DNA of 64,000 bases from Neptuniibacter sp048548695 (GTDB lineage: Bacteria; Pseudomonadota; Gammaproteobacteria; Pseudomonadales; Balneatricaceae): assembly GCF_048548695.1 (NCBI RefSeq), contig NZ_JBLYIF010000006.1, one strand, 5' to 3'. Under the pieces are notes generated by a model. The model saw only the letters and a program-made list of their open reading frames with translations. It ran no database searches and was not told the origin of the DNA. A program made the translations under genes and the position numbers. Shown in pieces: positions 50,093 to 59,808 of the stretch (its first letter is position 1; each line of letters begins with the position of its first letter).

Positions 50093-51775
50093 ATGAGCGA
50101 AAGCTTTGCTGATTTGTTTGAAGAAAGTCTTCAACAGCTGGATATGGCACCAGGTGCTATTGTTACGGGTACGGTCGTCGCTATTGATGGTGATTTTGTA
50201 ACGGTACATGCTGGACTCAAATCTGAAGGATTTATCCCACGCAGTCAGTTTTTCGATGACCAGGGCAAGCTCAGCGTCGCTATAGGCGACGAGGTGAAAG
50301 TCGCGCTGGAGTCGGTCGAAGATGGTTTTGGGGCCACTCAGTTATCTCGCGAAAAAGCCAAACGTGCCGAAGCTTGGCAGGAACTTGAGCAGGCATACGA
50401 GAAAGATCAGGTAGTTGAAGGCCAAATAACCGGTCGTGTGCGCGGCGGTTTCACTGTGAACGTCAATTCTATTAATGCTTTTTTGCCAGGCTCCCTGGTT
50501 GACATTCGACCCTTGCACGACACTTCGCATCTTGAGCAGCAAACGCTGGAATTTAAACTGGTTAAACTGGATAGCCGCCGCAATAACATCGTGGTGTCTC
50601 GTCGCGCGGTGCTGGAAGCCGCCTACAGTGAGGAACGTGCTAAGCTGCTTGCTAATCTTGAAGAGGGTGTGGTGGTAAAAGGTTTGGTGAAAAACCTTAC
50701 CGATTATGGCGCGTTTATTGATTTGGGCGGGGTTGATGGTCTGTTGCACATTACCGATATTGCCTGGAAACGCGTCAAGCATCCCAGTGAAGTCTTGGCG
50801 ATTGGTCAAGAGGTTGATGTTAAAGTGCTGCGCTTCGATAAAGAGCGCAACCGGGTATCCCTTGGCCTTAAACAGTTATCCGAGGATCCGTGGGATACAC
50901 TGATCAAAAATTATCATGTCGGTGGCCGGGCGAAAGCGCGTGTTACCAACCTGACGGATTATGGATGTTTTGCGGAAATAGAAAATGGCATTGAAGGTTT
51001 GATTCATGTGTCAGAAATGGATTGGACTAACCGCAATATTCATCCCTCCAAGGTGGTTCAGGTAGGGCAGGAAATTGAGGTAATGTTACTGGATATTGAT
51101 CAGGAACGTCGCCGCATATCTCTGGGCATAAAGCAATGTCTGCCAAATCCGTGGGAAGCTTTTTCCAGTAGCTATAAACAGGGTGATCAAATCACCGGTA
51201 TGGTGAAATCGATAACTGATTTTGGTGTGTTTATCGGCTTGGATCATAATATTGATGGCCTGATTCATATGTCTGACTTGTCTTGGGAAGATAGTGGGGA
51301 AGAGGCCGTTAAGCAGTATAAGAAAGGCGATGAATTGACTGCAGTTATTCTGTCGATTGATACCGAACGGGAGCGGGTTGCGCTGGGATTGAAACAGCTT
51401 GATCAGGACCCATTTGCCGCCTATACCGCCGTCAATCAGAAAGGCGCTGTGGTGACAGGGAACATTACATCTGTTACTGATAAAACGCTGCAAGTCGCCT
51501 TAGCTGAGGGGGTTGAGGGTACCTTGCGGATTGGCGAAGCGGCCCGTGAACACACGGATACGTTACATAGCCTGTTCCATGAGGGCGAGGTGCTGGAAAG
51601 TAAAATCATCAATGTGGATCGGCGTAACCGTCAAATCCTGTTATCGGTGAAACAGCTTGATATGCTGCGGGAAAAACAAGCAATGCAGCAGATTAGCCAG
51701 AATGCGCCGGAGGCGGATGGTCCTACAACCATTGGTGATCTGATTAAAGAGCAGTTAAAAAAAGGTGAATCCTGA
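50093..51775 (+). CDS. rpsA: 30S ribosomal protein S1
   Basis: A 560-residue S1 with six S1/OB RNA-binding repeats; the DYGAFIDLGGVDGLLHITDI, DYGCFAEIENGIEGLIHVSE and DFGVFIGLDHNIDGLIHMSD segments mark repeats 3 to 5. It binds mRNA and is needed to start translation of weak-SD transcripts. The start MSESFADLFEESL is typical. Its own SD is weak, consistent with the known autocontrol of rpsA, though this is inferred. Followed by ihfB, as usual. Confidence 0.98.
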   Translation: MSESFADLFEESLQQLDMAPGAIVTGTVVAIDGDFVTVHAGLKSEGFIPRSQFFDDQGKLSVAIGDEVKVALESVEDGFGATQLSREKAKRAEAWQELEQAYEKDQVVEGQITGRVRGGFTVNVNSINAFLPGSLVDIRPLHDTSHLEQQTLEFKLVKLDSRRNNIVVSRRAVLEAAYSEERAKLLANLEEGVVVKGLVKNLTDYGAFIDLGGVDGLLHITDIAWKRVKHPSEVLAIGQEVDVKVLRFDKERNRVSLGLKQLSEDPWDTLIKNYHVGGRAKARVTNLTDYGCFAEIENGIEGLIHVSEMDWTNRNIHPSKVVQVGQEIEVMLLDIDQERRRISLGIKQCLPNPWEAFSSSYKQGDQITGMVKSITDFGVFIGLDHNIDGLIHMSDLSWEDSGEEAVKQYKKGDELTAVILSIDTERERVALGLKQLDQDPFAAYTAVNQKGAVVTGNITSVTDKTLQVALAEGVEGTLRIGEAAREHTDTLHSLFHEGEVLESKIINVDRRNRQILLSVKQLDMLREKQAMQQISQNAPEADGPTTIGDLIKEQLKKGES

Positions 51776-51825
51776 CGGATTGCTTTACGTTTATTGGCCG
51801 GCTGGCGAATTTGAGGGGACGCGCA

Positions 51826-52116
51826 ATGACAAAATCTGAGTTGATCGAGGTACTGGTTGATCGTCATAACCAGCTTTCGGTTAAAGATATTGAATTGGCT
51901 GTAAAGACCATGCTCGATCATATGACCGAATCCCTTTCTCAGGGTGACAGAATTGAGATTCGGGGATTTGGTAGTTTTTCTCTGCATTATCGGGCACCGC
52001 GTGTAGGGCGTAACCCAAAAACCGGAGAATCCGTTTCGCTTGATTCTAAATATGTTCCCCACTTTAAACCGGGCAAGGAACTGCGCGAGCAGGTAAATGA
52101 TTCTATTGCCTCTTGA
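51826..52116 (+). CDS. ihfB: Integration host factor subunit beta
   Basis: A 96-residue DNA-bending protein that pairs with IhfA. MTKSELIEVLVDRHNQLSV, GDRIEIRGFGSFSLHYR and the Pro-tipped arm GRNPKTGESV are visible. It acts in nucleoid architecture, recombination and sigma54 promoters. The ATG at 51826 has GAGGGG upstream at 8-10 nt; an upstream in-frame start would add 5 residues and lies within the SD. Confidence 0.97.
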   Translation: MTKSELIEVLVDRHNQLSVKDIELAVKTMLDHMTESLSQGDRIEIRGFGSFSLHYRAPRVGRNPKTGESVSLDSKYVPHFKPGKELREQVNDSIAS

Positions 52117-52143
52117 TTATTATCACTTTCGAGGTGATTTTTT

Positions 52144-52449
52144 GTGCGTTGGTTAAAAACTCTGTTAGTGGTACTGCTTGGTTTGTGTGTGGTGTTAGCG
52201 GGCATTTTGTTTACCGTTAATAACACTGAGCGAGTGGTAGTTGATCTGCTGTTCTTCCAATTGCCTGAAGCAAGCCTGTCGCTTTGGTTGATTGCGTCCT
52301 TTGTGGTCGGTGGTTTTTTGGGGGCTATTCTCAGTGGCCTGACCATTATCGCCTTGCGTACCCGTCTTGGTTCAGTTCGCCGCCGCTTGAATCATACCCA
52401 GCAGGAACTTGATCAGCTTCGGGTTTCTGCCCTGAAAGATGCCGTCTGA
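52144..52449 (+). CDS. lapA: LapA-domain lipopolysaccharide assembly protein
   Basis: A 101-residue inner-membrane protein (DUF1049) with two transmembrane segments (TLLVVLLGLCVVLAGILFTV and LWLIASFVVGGFLGAILSGL) joined by VNNTERVVVDLLFFQLP. A short coiled C-terminus follows. LapA and LapB (YciS/YciM) adjust LPS synthesis by acting on FtsH and LpxC. Start is GTG with AGGTGA at 7 nt. Overlaps lapB by 11 bp. Confidence 0.9.
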   Translation: MRWLKTLLVVLLGLCVVLAGILFTVNNTERVVVDLLFFQLPEASLSLWLIASFVVGGFLGAILSGLTIIALRTRLGSVRRRLNHTQQELDQLRVSALKDAV

Positions 52450-53632
52450 GGTGGCTGAATACCTCTTTATTGTCCCACTGTTTGTTGCCATCGCCATAGG
52501 CTGGTGGTTGGGAAAAAAACAGCAGGGATGGTCTGTTAAACGCCGCCCGGCACATACTCTGAGCGCAGAGTATTTCAATGGCCTCGACTATCTGCTAAAC
52601 GAAAATGTTGATCAGGCCATTGAAAGCTTCATCCGTGCGTTGGAAATCAATTCCGACACTATCCCGGCTCATCTGGCCTTGGCGAAACTGTTCCGCCGTA
52701 AGGGTGATGTCGAGCGTGCGATCCAGATTCACCAGAACCTGTTAGCCCGGCCTGACCTGAATCGAACTGATTTCATGCGGGTGCAGATGGCGCTATCCCG
52801 TGACTATTACGCGGTGGGTTTGCTGGACCGGGCTGAAAATCTGTTGCAGGAAATCATCAAGGCACAAACAACCAAATCTACACGCCATAATGCATTATCA
52901 CTGCTTATTCGCTTGTATGAGAAAGAGAGCGAGTGGCAGGAGGCGTTGGAAACGGCTGAAAAGCTGTCAGTGGACGAGCGTCGAAAGCTGGCTAATGAGT
53001 TGGCGCATTATTGCTGTGAACTGGCGGAACAGGCGCTGCAGCGTAAACAGTATCAGCAAGCAACTCAGTATCTGAAAAAAGCCGATGCCTTTGATGGTGC
53101 CAAGGTGCGAATGGGATTGATGAATGCACGTATTGCCATGTCCATGGGGCAGTGGAAACAAGCGATACGCCACCTTAAACAGATTCCGCAATACGATAAG
53201 CTGTTTGTTTCTGAGGTGATCCCTCTGTTGCGTCAGTGTTATACCGAGCAGGGACAGTTGGCGGAATATGTGAACTACCTCAAAGTTTTGTTGGGGCAGG
53301 CACCATCAACAACGGTGATGGTTGAGCTGGCAGAGATGATCCATCAGGAACAAGGCTCTTATGCTGCAGGAGCTTTCATCACGGAAGAACTGAAGCGCCG
53401 TCCTTCAATAAAAGGGTTTAACCGTCTGATTGATCTTCATATAGAATATGGCTCCGAAAGTGCCCAAGACAGTTTGCAGGTATTACGTAGCCTGACAGGT
53501 CAGTTGGAAGCATCCAAGCCGGTGTATCGCTGTAATAGTTGCGGTTTTTCTGGCCGGACGCTGTTGTGGCACTGCCCAAGCTGTAAGCAATGGGGTACGA
53601 CTAAGCCGATCCAGGGTCTGGAAGGCGAATAA
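52439..53632 (+). CDS. lapB: LPS assembly protein B, TPR and rubredoxin-like
   Basis: A 397-residue protein: N-terminal membrane anchor (EYLFIVPLFVAIAIGWWLG), about eight TPR units (the first around EYFNGLDYLLNENVDQAIES), and a C-terminal zinc/iron rubredoxin-like knuckle (CNSCGFSGRTLLWHCPSC). LapB helps FtsH degrade LpxC and so limits LPS production. ATG chosen at the lapA overlap. Followed by pyrF, the same order as in E. coli. Confidence 0.95.
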   Translation: MPSEVAEYLFIVPLFVAIAIGWWLGKKQQGWSVKRRPAHTLSAEYFNGLDYLLNENVDQAIESFIRALEINSDTIPAHLALAKLFRRKGDVERAIQIHQNLLARPDLNRTDFMRVQMALSRDYYAVGLLDRAENLLQEIIKAQTTKSTRHNALSLLIRLYEKESEWQEALETAEKLSVDERRKLANELAHYCCELAEQALQRKQYQQATQYLKKADAFDGAKVRMGLMNARIAMSMGQWKQAIRHLKQIPQYDKLFVSEVIPLLRQCYTEQGQLAEYVNYLKVLLGQAPSTTVMVELAEMIHQEQGSYAAGAFITEELKRRPSIKGFNRLIDLHIEYGSESAQDSLQVLRSLTGQLEASKPVYRCNSCGFSGRTLLWHCPSCKQWGTTKPIQGLEGE

Positions 53633-53651
53633 TTCAGCTCAGAGAACCGAT

Positions 53652-54362
53652 ATGACGCAAGACTCCCGACGCATTATTGTTGCCCTTGATTATTCAACCG
53701 CGGCTGACGCACTGTCTATGGCTGCCAGGCTCGATCCGCAACGTTGTCGGGTTAAAGTAGGTAAAGAGCTGTTTACCCGCTGTGGACCGTCTATTGTGGA
53801 AGCCCTGCAGGCGCGTGGCTTTGATGTATTTCTTGATCTGAAATTTCACGATATTCCAAATACCACGGCAAAGGCGGTAAGGGCAGCGGCTGAACTGGGT
53901 GTATGGATGGTGAATGTCCATGCCTGCGGTGGTCGTCGTATGATGGAAATGGCAGCTAATGAATTGGCTCAGGTAGCTGCGGCCAATACACTGTTGATTG
54001 GAGTGACTGTGCTGACCAGCATGGAACGGTCTGATCTGGCAGATATAGGCCTGGACATTGATCCGCTCGAGCAGGTGTTGCGTCTGGCGCAGCTTACAGA
54101 GTCTTGTGGACTTGACGGTGTTGTCTGTTCGGCACAGGAAGTCACGCCTTTAAGGGACGTTCTCTCTGCTGATTTTAAACTGGTTACGCCCGGGATTCGG
54201 CCTGCGTTTGCCGCTGTCGGTGATCAAAAGCGAATCATGACGCCCGCTGAGGCGGTGCGTAAGGGCAGTGATTACCTGGTTATAGGCCGTCCAATTACCC
54301 AAGCAGATTCACCGGATGAGGCTTTGCAGTCAATCGGTGAGGAACTGAATGATTTGATTTAA
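53652..54362 (+). CDS. pyrF: Orotidine-5'-phosphate decarboxylase
   Basis: A 236-residue TIM-barrel enzyme that decarboxylates OMP to UMP. The catalytic Lys-Asp array is in FLDLKFHDIPNTTAKAV; substrate phosphate contacts are in TPGIRPAF and VIGRPITQA. The N-terminal IIVALDYSTAADALSMA is also typical. 19 bp after lapB, so probably in the same transcript. No terminator follows; a 7-bp hairpin lies at 54389-54409. Confidence 0.97.
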   Translation: MTQDSRRIIVALDYSTAADALSMAARLDPQRCRVKVGKELFTRCGPSIVEALQARGFDVFLDLKFHDIPNTTAKAVRAAAELGVWMVNVHACGGRRMMEMAANELAQVAAANTLLIGVTVLTSMERSDLADIGLDIDPLEQVLRLAQLTESCGLDGVVCSAQEVTPLRDVLSADFKLVTPGIRPAFAAVGDQKRIMTPAEAVRKGSDYLVIGRPITQADSPDEALQSIGEELNDLI

Positions 54363-54388
54363 ATCTGACTTCGGTCTATACCAAGAAG

Positions 54389-54409
54389 CACTGTCATGGA
54401 TCGACAGTG
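54389..54409. repeat. Small hairpin between pyrF and comEA
   Basis: CACTGTC, loop ATGGATC and GACAGTG form a perfect 7-bp stem. There is no T-run after it, so it is not a standard terminator. It lies 22 nt before the comEA start and could be an operator or RNA structure. Confidence 0.4.
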
Positions 54410-54431
54410 TAACTAAACAAGGAGCTAGATT

Positions 54432-54719
54432 ATGTTCATGCGAACTTTTCGTGCGCTGTTGCTGGTGTTTGTCTGCAGCCTTTCCCTCCCTTCGCTTTCC
54501 TTTGCTGAACCCGTAAACCTGAATACAGCGGATGTCGCAACCTTGGCATCGCTACAGGGTATTGGGCCTGCCAAGGCGAAAGCGATTGTCGCTTACCGTA
54601 ACCAAAATGGCCCTTTCACGAGTGTGGAGCAGTTGTTGGAGGTTAAAGGTATTGGCAACGCTACCCTTGAGAAAAACCGAGCGGATCTGCTGGTGCAGTC
54701 ATCTGGCTCTGTAGAGTAG
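54432..54719 (+). CDS. comEA: ComEA-type helix-hairpin-helix DNA-binding protein
   Basis: A 95-residue exported protein: signal peptide (RALLLVFVCSLSLPSLSFA), then one (HhH)2 unit with VNLNTADVATLASLQGIGPA-type residues and VKGIGNATLEKNR. ComEA binds incoming DNA in the periplasm during natural transformation. A strong AAGGAG lies 6 nt before the ATG. The presence of comF in the same window supports, but does not prove, competence. Confidence 0.9.
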   Translation: MFMRTFRALLLVFVCSLSLPSLSFAEPVNLNTADVATLASLQGIGPAKAKAIVAYRNQNGPFTSVEQLLEVKGIGNATLEKNRADLLVQSSGSVE

Positions 54720-54764
54720 GTAGTTCGACCCCGGCGGCGACCGTGTCCCCGCGGAAGCCGCTTT

Positions 54765-55655
54765 TTAAAGAATAAATGCCAGTATCAACGGAATAATTGC
54801 CAGGCTGCCAATGTTGCCTAATAGAACAATTGATGCCACCTGTTGGGGTTCCTGATTGTAGCGCTCAGCTAGCATGTAATTGAGCACGGCGGGAGGCAGT
54901 GCGCCAAATAACAGCAGATAGCCGAATTGAGTGTGATCCAGTTGTAGAAATTGCTGTGCCAGTAAAGCTAATGGAATGCCACTGAGAGGGCATAATAAGG
55001 CACCGATGCTGCCGACTCGCCAGTTGGAAAGATCGACGCTAAGCATCCGAATACCCAGAGCAAATAGCATCAGTGGAATGGCGATTTGCCCCAGCATATC
55101 AATACCGGTTTGCATCGCAGCGGGTAGTGTCAGATCCAGTCCACTCCAGATCAGGCCAATGATAGTTGCTAGGATCATTGGCATTTTCAATAGCGTCATC
55201 GGGCGTGTGCGGTGATCCAGAATATAGATCCCCACTGTGAAATGCAGCAGGTTTTCTACCAGAAACAGCACTACAGCGGCGGGTAATGCCGCTTCGCCAA
55301 ACGCGAGTACAATCAGTGGAATGCCCAGGTTACCGCTGTTGCTGAACATCATCGGTGGCAAAAATGTTTTCGGGTGCACCTTTAGTAGTTTGCAGGTTGG
55401 ATACAGCAGGATGCCTGAGCCGAGAACCACTATCAGCGCACCAATCGCTAAAGATTGATAGCGCACTAAATCAAATGATTCCGCCGATAACACTGAAAAA
55501 ATCAGCGCCGGAGTGAAAACATCCATGTTCATTTTGTTAGCAATGGAGATATCGGGTTTGCATTGGCGTGCGTAGATATAACCCAGGGTGACTATAGCCA
55601 CGAGAGGGAAGACCGTGAGGAAAATTTTCTCCAGTAATAACGTTGTTGCTTCCAT
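54765..55655 (-). CDS. AEC-family auxin-efflux-carrier-like transporter
   Basis: A 296-residue inner-membrane protein with about ten hydrophobic segments in two halves, of the AEC/PIN-like family. NMDVFTPALIFSVLS and FSNSGNLGIPLIVLAFGEAAL are family motifs with the crossover glycine/proline. Bacterial AEC proteins transport organic acids such as malate or lactate. It lies 79 bp downstream of a D-2-hydroxyacid dehydrogenase on the same strand, so a role in lactate or 2-hydroxyacid transport is plausible. Confidence 0.85.
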   Translation of the reverse strand: MEATTLLLEKIFLTVFPLVAIVTLGYIYARQCKPDISIANKMNMDVFTPALIFSVLSAESFDLVRYQSLAIGALIVVLGSGILLYPTCKLLKVHPKTFLPPMMFSNSGNLGIPLIVLAFGEAALPAAVVLFLVENLLHFTVGIYILDHRTRPMTLLKMPMILATIIGLIWSGLDLTLPAAMQTGIDMLGQIAIPLMLFALGIRMLSVDLSNWRVGSIGALLCPLSGIPLALLAQQFLQLDHTQFGYLLLFGALPPAVLNYMLAERYNQEPQQVASIVLLGNIGSLAIIPLILAFIL

Positions 55656-55734
55656 ATCACACCCATTTACTTGGCAACGGTAAATGCCATATATACAGCG
55701 GTAGAAGTTTTGTCAGAAACGTGCCCGCATAGCG

Positions 55735-58593
55735 TTAGCTTTGCTCTGCTGTCGAGAGGAGCACCTGTTGGCCGGAATTGGCTTCGATACACCGATGCAG
55801 TAGATACACAATACCTTGGTAATCCAAACCGCTGTGGTGTGTCAGGCCTATTTCACAGGTACGGCTTGAAGAATACCCCGCATCGCAATGCTGTACCGAG
55901 GATTTTAACGTGCGCAGGGCTGAAGCATTCAGTTCCGGAGTGCTAAAGCCTTTATCGCCGGCAAAGCCGCAGCAGGTAATCTGATCTGGAATGACCACCT
56001 TTTGGGCGCAGTGGCGGGCAATGCGCTCGAGTGTTGTCGCATGACCCATGCGGGTAGAACTGCAGGTGATATGAATAGCTACGGTTTCTGGCAGTGCTTT
56101 AAGTGTTAGCTTGGGTAATACGAACTGATCAATAAAATCGACCGAATCAAAGATATGAAACTGGCTTGCCAGCTGCTGTTGCAAGCGCAAGCTGCAGGGA
56201 CTGGTATCGGAGTAGACGGGAATCTTGCCGCCTTCTGTATAAGCCAATAATAGGTCTTCTGTTTCCTGGCTTTTCTTGTTGGCTGCGCTAAACATGCCTT
56301 TGGACTGGAACGGCATGCCGCAACACTGACTTTCCAGTGGGCTTGGAATAATAACTTCAAAGCCTGCCTGCTGAAGAATAGCGATGGTGACCTCGGCAAG
56401 TGATGCCTGCTCCTTGCTGCCTCTTGCCGGACCCATGGTGCGGCTTGCGCAGCTAGGTAGGTAAACCACGCGAGGCTTCTCTGCTTCTGAGTTTGCGTTG
56501 ATTTGAGGTAGTTTTTTGGCCGCTGTTGGCATGGCGGGCGTCCATTGTTGTAGACGATTGCCGCTTATGCGTCGCAGGCTATGGGTCAGGCCGGACATGA
56601 TACGGCGTCCCAATAACCTGTGACTAAGATCAGCTATGCGGAATAGAAAACGGCTGGTACGAGTGACACCGGCATAGTGGCTGGCCAGCCAGTCGGCGAG
56701 TCCTGTCATGTTTTGATTATCTTGACTGCGAATATTGCGGGTCAGGTCGCCAGTGTTAATACCAACAGGGCAGGTGGTAGAGCACAGCCCGCAGGCGGCG
56801 CAGGTTTCATCGCCCTGGTACTTATATTCTTTGCGCAGCAGTGCAAGTTGCTGTGGGTTGTTGCCGGTGTGTTCCAAACGCGAAATTTCACGCCAGAGTA
56901 CAATTCGTTGCCGTGGGGTAAGCGTGATATCTCTTGAGGGGCAGGTCGGCTCGCAAAACCCACATTCAATACATTTGTCTACCAATGGGTCAGCTGCGGG
57001 CATCGGTTTCAGGTTTTTCAGGTGCACCTGATTGTCACGGTTGAGTATGACGCCCGGACTTAGAATGTTATTTGGATCAAACAACGCTTTCAGCTGCCAC
57101 ATCAATTCATAGGCATCACTGCCCCATTCCAGCTCAACATAGGGTGCCATGTTACGTCCTGTGCCGTGCTCAGCTTTCAGGGAGCCGTTGTAGCGACCCA
57201 CGACCAGTGCAGCGACATCATCCATCAGCCCCTGATAACGATCGATTTCGGCTTGGGTGTCAAATGCCTGGGTGAAAACAAAATGCAGGTTGCCCTCAAG
57301 CGCATGGCCAAAGATCAGGGCTTCGTCATAGTGCCATTTACGAAACAGCTCCTGTAGTTCATGAACGGCTTTAGCTAACTGCTCAACGGGAAATGCCACG
57401 TCTTCAATAATGACAGTGGTGCCTGTGTCTCTTATGGCACCCACAGCGGGGAACAGGCCCTTGCGAACACCCCAATAGCGGGCATTAACTTCAGGGTCAG
57501 TGGAAAACTCAATCGGTTGCGAGGTAGTCAGTCCACTTAATGTATTGCAGATTTCGGCAACCTGATTTTCCAGTTGCGCTGCATTTGGGGCTCGGGTTTC
57601 TACTAGAATGGCTGCGGCATCATCAGGCAGTTGTTTCATAAAGCCGGGCATGCCAGGTTTGTCTTCTACCGCTCTCAGGCCGGCCCGGTCGATCAATTCC
57701 ACGGCCGCTACGGGTGTTGTCTTTAATAAACTGACGGCTTCGCAGCTGGTGTGTACTTTATCAAAAAAGATCAGAGCAGAGGCCTTATGTGGATGTTCAT
57801 CCACCGTGTTGTAAGTAATGCTGGAGATGAATCCAAGGGTGCCTTCAGAGCCAATCATCAGGTGTTGCAGAATGTCGATTGGATCCTGGTAATCGATTAG
57901 GGCGTTCAAGGCATAACCGGTGGTATTTTTAAGGCGGTATTTGTGTTCGATTTTTTGCCGCAATTCGGTGTTGTCGCAGGTGTTCTCTGCTAATGACAAC
58001 AGTCCTTGTAGCAGCTTCGCATGGGACTTTTTAAACGCGGTAATGCTTGCCAGGTCAGCGGTGTCCAGTACCGTACCGTCGGCTAAAACTACACGCATAT
58101 TACGCAGGGTTCGGTAGCTGTTCTGCGCCGTACCACAGCACATTCCGCTGGCGTTATTGGCGGCAATACCACCAATTTTGGCGGTGTTTATCGATGCCGG
58201 GTCGGGGCCGATTTTTTTATTAAAGGGGGCCAGGTATTTGTTGGCATGCGCACCAATTACACCGGGTTGTAGAGTGATGCTGTTGGCGTCTGATGCAATG
58301 CTGTGGCCTTTCCAGCCATCTCCTAGTTGGATCAGGACTGAGTCGGTAATCGCCTGTCCGGATAAGCTGGTGCCTGCGGCTCGAAAGGTAACCGGTATCT
58401 GATAGTACTGAGCTGCCTGCAGTATTTGAATAATTTCAGGTTCAGATTCAATGCGTACTACTATCTTGGGGATTAATCTGTAAAAGCTGGCATCTGTTCC
58501 ATAGGCCAGTGTGTGCAGAGGGTCAGTGAAAATTCGCTGCTCAGGGATAAATGCTTGTATTGAAGTCAGAAAGTGCGCGTGACTGGTGTTCAT
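55735..58593 (-). CDS. FAD/Fe-S D-2-hydroxyacid dehydrogenase (D-lactate dehydrogenase-like, Dld-II/YdiJ type)
   Basis: A 952-residue three-part enzyme. Residues about 40-270 are the FAD-binding PCMH fold (TFRAAGTSLSGQAITDSV, KIGGIAANNASGMCCG), then a FAD-linked C domain. Next come two 4Fe-4S motifs (CIECGFCEPTCPS, CAACGLCSTTCPVGI) and a C-terminal CCG domain pair (QCCGMPFQSKGMF, TCCGFAGDKGF). Such proteins oxidise D-lactate or D-2-hydroxyglutarate and pass electrons to the quinone pool. The ATG at 58593 follows GAG at about 6 nt. An operator-like palindrome 160 bp upstream and the pdhR neighbour favour D-lactate. Confidence 0.9.
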   Translation of the reverse strand: MNTSHAHFLTSIQAFIPEQRIFTDPLHTLAYGTDASFYRLIPKIVVRIESEPEIIQILQAAQYYQIPVTFRAAGTSLSGQAITDSVLIQLGDGWKGHSIASDANSITLQPGVIGAHANKYLAPFNKKIGPDPASINTAKIGGIAANNASGMCCGTAQNSYRTLRNMRVVLADGTVLDTADLASITAFKKSHAKLLQGLLSLAENTCDNTELRQKIEHKYRLKNTTGYALNALIDYQDPIDILQHLMIGSEGTLGFISSITYNTVDEHPHKASALIFFDKVHTSCEAVSLLKTTPVAAVELIDRAGLRAVEDKPGMPGFMKQLPDDAAAILVETRAPNAAQLENQVAEICNTLSGLTTSQPIEFSTDPEVNARYWGVRKGLFPAVGAIRDTGTTVIIEDVAFPVEQLAKAVHELQELFRKWHYDEALIFGHALEGNLHFVFTQAFDTQAEIDRYQGLMDDVAALVVGRYNGSLKAEHGTGRNMAPYVELEWGSDAYELMWQLKALFDPNNILSPGVILNRDNQVHLKNLKPMPAADPLVDKCIECGFCEPTCPSRDITLTPRQRIVLWREISRLEHTGNNPQQLALLRKEYKYQGDETCAACGLCSTTCPVGINTGDLTRNIRSQDNQNMTGLADWLASHYAGVTRTSRFLFRIADLSHRLLGRRIMSGLTHSLRRISGNRLQQWTPAMPTAAKKLPQINANSEAEKPRVVYLPSCASRTMGPARGSKEQASLAEVTIAILQQAGFEVIIPSPLESQCCGMPFQSKGMFSAANKKSQETEDLLLAYTEGGKIPVYSDTSPCSLRLQQQLASQFHIFDSVDFIDQFVLPKLTLKALPETVAIHITCSSTRMGHATTLERIARHCAQKVVIPDQITCCGFAGDKGFSTPELNASALRTLKSSVQHCDAGYSSSRTCEIGLTHHSGLDYQGIVYLLHRCIEANSGQQVLLSTAEQS

Positions 58594-58752
58594 TAATCTC
58601 AAAGGCCTCTGGTGTGTGCCCACGTCAATTGGCTTTGGTACTGCCTGGAACAATACAGGCTGGTACTGTCGGCGGGTCGCATATGGAGTGTAGCGTGCCT
58701 GAACCTAAGTGCATCACTCTAGGCGCAAGGACAATAGTGGTAGTAATTTAAA

Positions 58753-58767
58753 ACTGGTATTACCAAT
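58753..58767. promoter_or_regulatory. PdhR/LldR-type operator upstream of the hydroxyacid dehydrogenase
   Basis: On the minus strand it reads ATTGGTATTACCAGT, one base off the perfect palindrome at 58929-58943. It fits the FadR-subfamily consensus TNGTNNNACNA and the known PdhR pattern ATTGGTnnnACCAAT. Probably controls the minus-strand dehydrogenase operon. Confidence 0.65.
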
Positions 58768-58928
58768 TTACCATCATGAATTAAGTTACTGTATTTTTTT
58801 TGCTCAGTTCGGTCAATGCCTTTTTTGTCTCATGCTTTTTATGTCACTTTAATTTAATGCATCTTTTATTCATGCTTAAAAACTTCAATGTTATTTTGCC
58901 TTGATTAAAAGAGGGCTTTTTGCGCATT

Positions 58929-58943
58929 ATTGGTATTACCAAT
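58929..58943. promoter_or_regulatory. PdhR-type operator upstream of pdhR
   Basis: ATTGGTATTACCAAT, a perfect 15-bp palindrome 20 bp before the pdhR start codon, exactly matching the E. coli PdhR consensus ATTGGTnnnACCAAT. It implies autorepression. Confidence 0.75.
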
Positions 58944-58962
58944 ATATTGAGGGCGATTTTTA

Positions 58963-59730
58963 ATGACTTATAAGCGTGTGCGTCAGCAGAAATTATCGGA
59001 TGTAATTGCGCAGCAGATTGAGGAGATGGTGCTGGAGGGTGTGTTTATGCCTGGCGATCGGCTACCGGCTGAGCGCGAGTTGGCGGTGAGGTTTGAAGTG
59101 TCCCGACCGTCTATTCGAGAAGCCATTCAGAAGCTGGTGGCGAAAGGTTTGCTCGAAAGTCGTCAAGGCGGTGGCAACTTTGTGACTCATGATATTGGTA
59201 GCTCGCTATCGGATCCGTTACTTGATCTATTTCGACGTCATCCCGAGGCTCGCTATGACTTGTTAGAGTTTCGTCATGCGCTGGAAGGGGTTTCTGCTTA
59301 CTATGCGGCTATGCGCGGAACCGCAGCAGACAAAGCAGCAATTCGTGACTGTTATGCTGAATTGCAGAAATGTCATGAGCAGAGTGAGATAGAGAAAGAG
59401 GTTGAGGCGGATGTGGCATTTCATCTTGCTATCGCATCAGCCACACACAACATGGTTTTATTACATATGATGCGTGCCCTGCTGAGTCTGCTTAGGGAGC
59501 ATGTGTGGGATAACCTGAAGTATGTTTACCCGCGCCAGGCGCATCGGGAAAAGATTCATGCTCAGCACAAACTGTTGATGGGTGCTATTCTCGAAGGGGA
59601 GCCTGAACGCGCACGGCAGGCGGCATATGATCATCTGGCGTATGTTGAAGAAGCGCTCCTGGAAGGCGAAAGGGAAAATACCCGTTTGGAACGTGCCTTG
59701 CGGCGATCTAATTTACAAGCTGATCATTAA
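58963..59730 (+). CDS. pdhR: GntR/FadR-family repressor PdhR
   Basis: A 255-residue regulator: winged helix N-terminus (KLSDVIAQQIEEMVLEG, GDRLPAERELAVRFEVSRPSI-type, REAIQKLVAKGLL) and FCD effector domain (EADVAFHLAIASATHNMVLLHM with the conserved metal/effector residues). In E. coli PdhR senses pyruvate and represses pdhR-aceEF. The position upstream of aceE and three matching operators support the name. LldR, a close relative that senses lactate, is the alternative. No SD stands out. Confidence 0.9.
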   Translation: MTYKRVRQQKLSDVIAQQIEEMVLEGVFMPGDRLPAERELAVRFEVSRPSIREAIQKLVAKGLLESRQGGGNFVTHDIGSSLSDPLLDLFRRHPEARYDLLEFRHALEGVSAYYAAMRGTAADKAAIRDCYAELQKCHEQSEIEKEVEADVAFHLAIASATHNMVLLHMMRALLSLLREHVWDNLKYVYPRQAHREKIHAQHKLLMGAILEGEPERARQAAYDHLAYVEEALLEGERENTRLERALRRSNLQADH

Positions 59731-59808
59731 TTGGTTTGTACTAAAACTACAAAATAAGACTATTTCCTTTCGTTATACCAAAGATATATCTGCTTGCTAG
59801 ACCTTTAA

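Larger units (their letters stand above)
58594..58962. other. Regulatory gap between the hydroxyacid dehydrogenase and pdhR
   Basis: A 369-bp divergent intergenic region with no gene. It is AT-rich toward pdhR and contains two FadR-subfamily palindromes. It must hold promoters for both directions; I could not pick a single best -35/-10 pair for either. Confidence 0.6.
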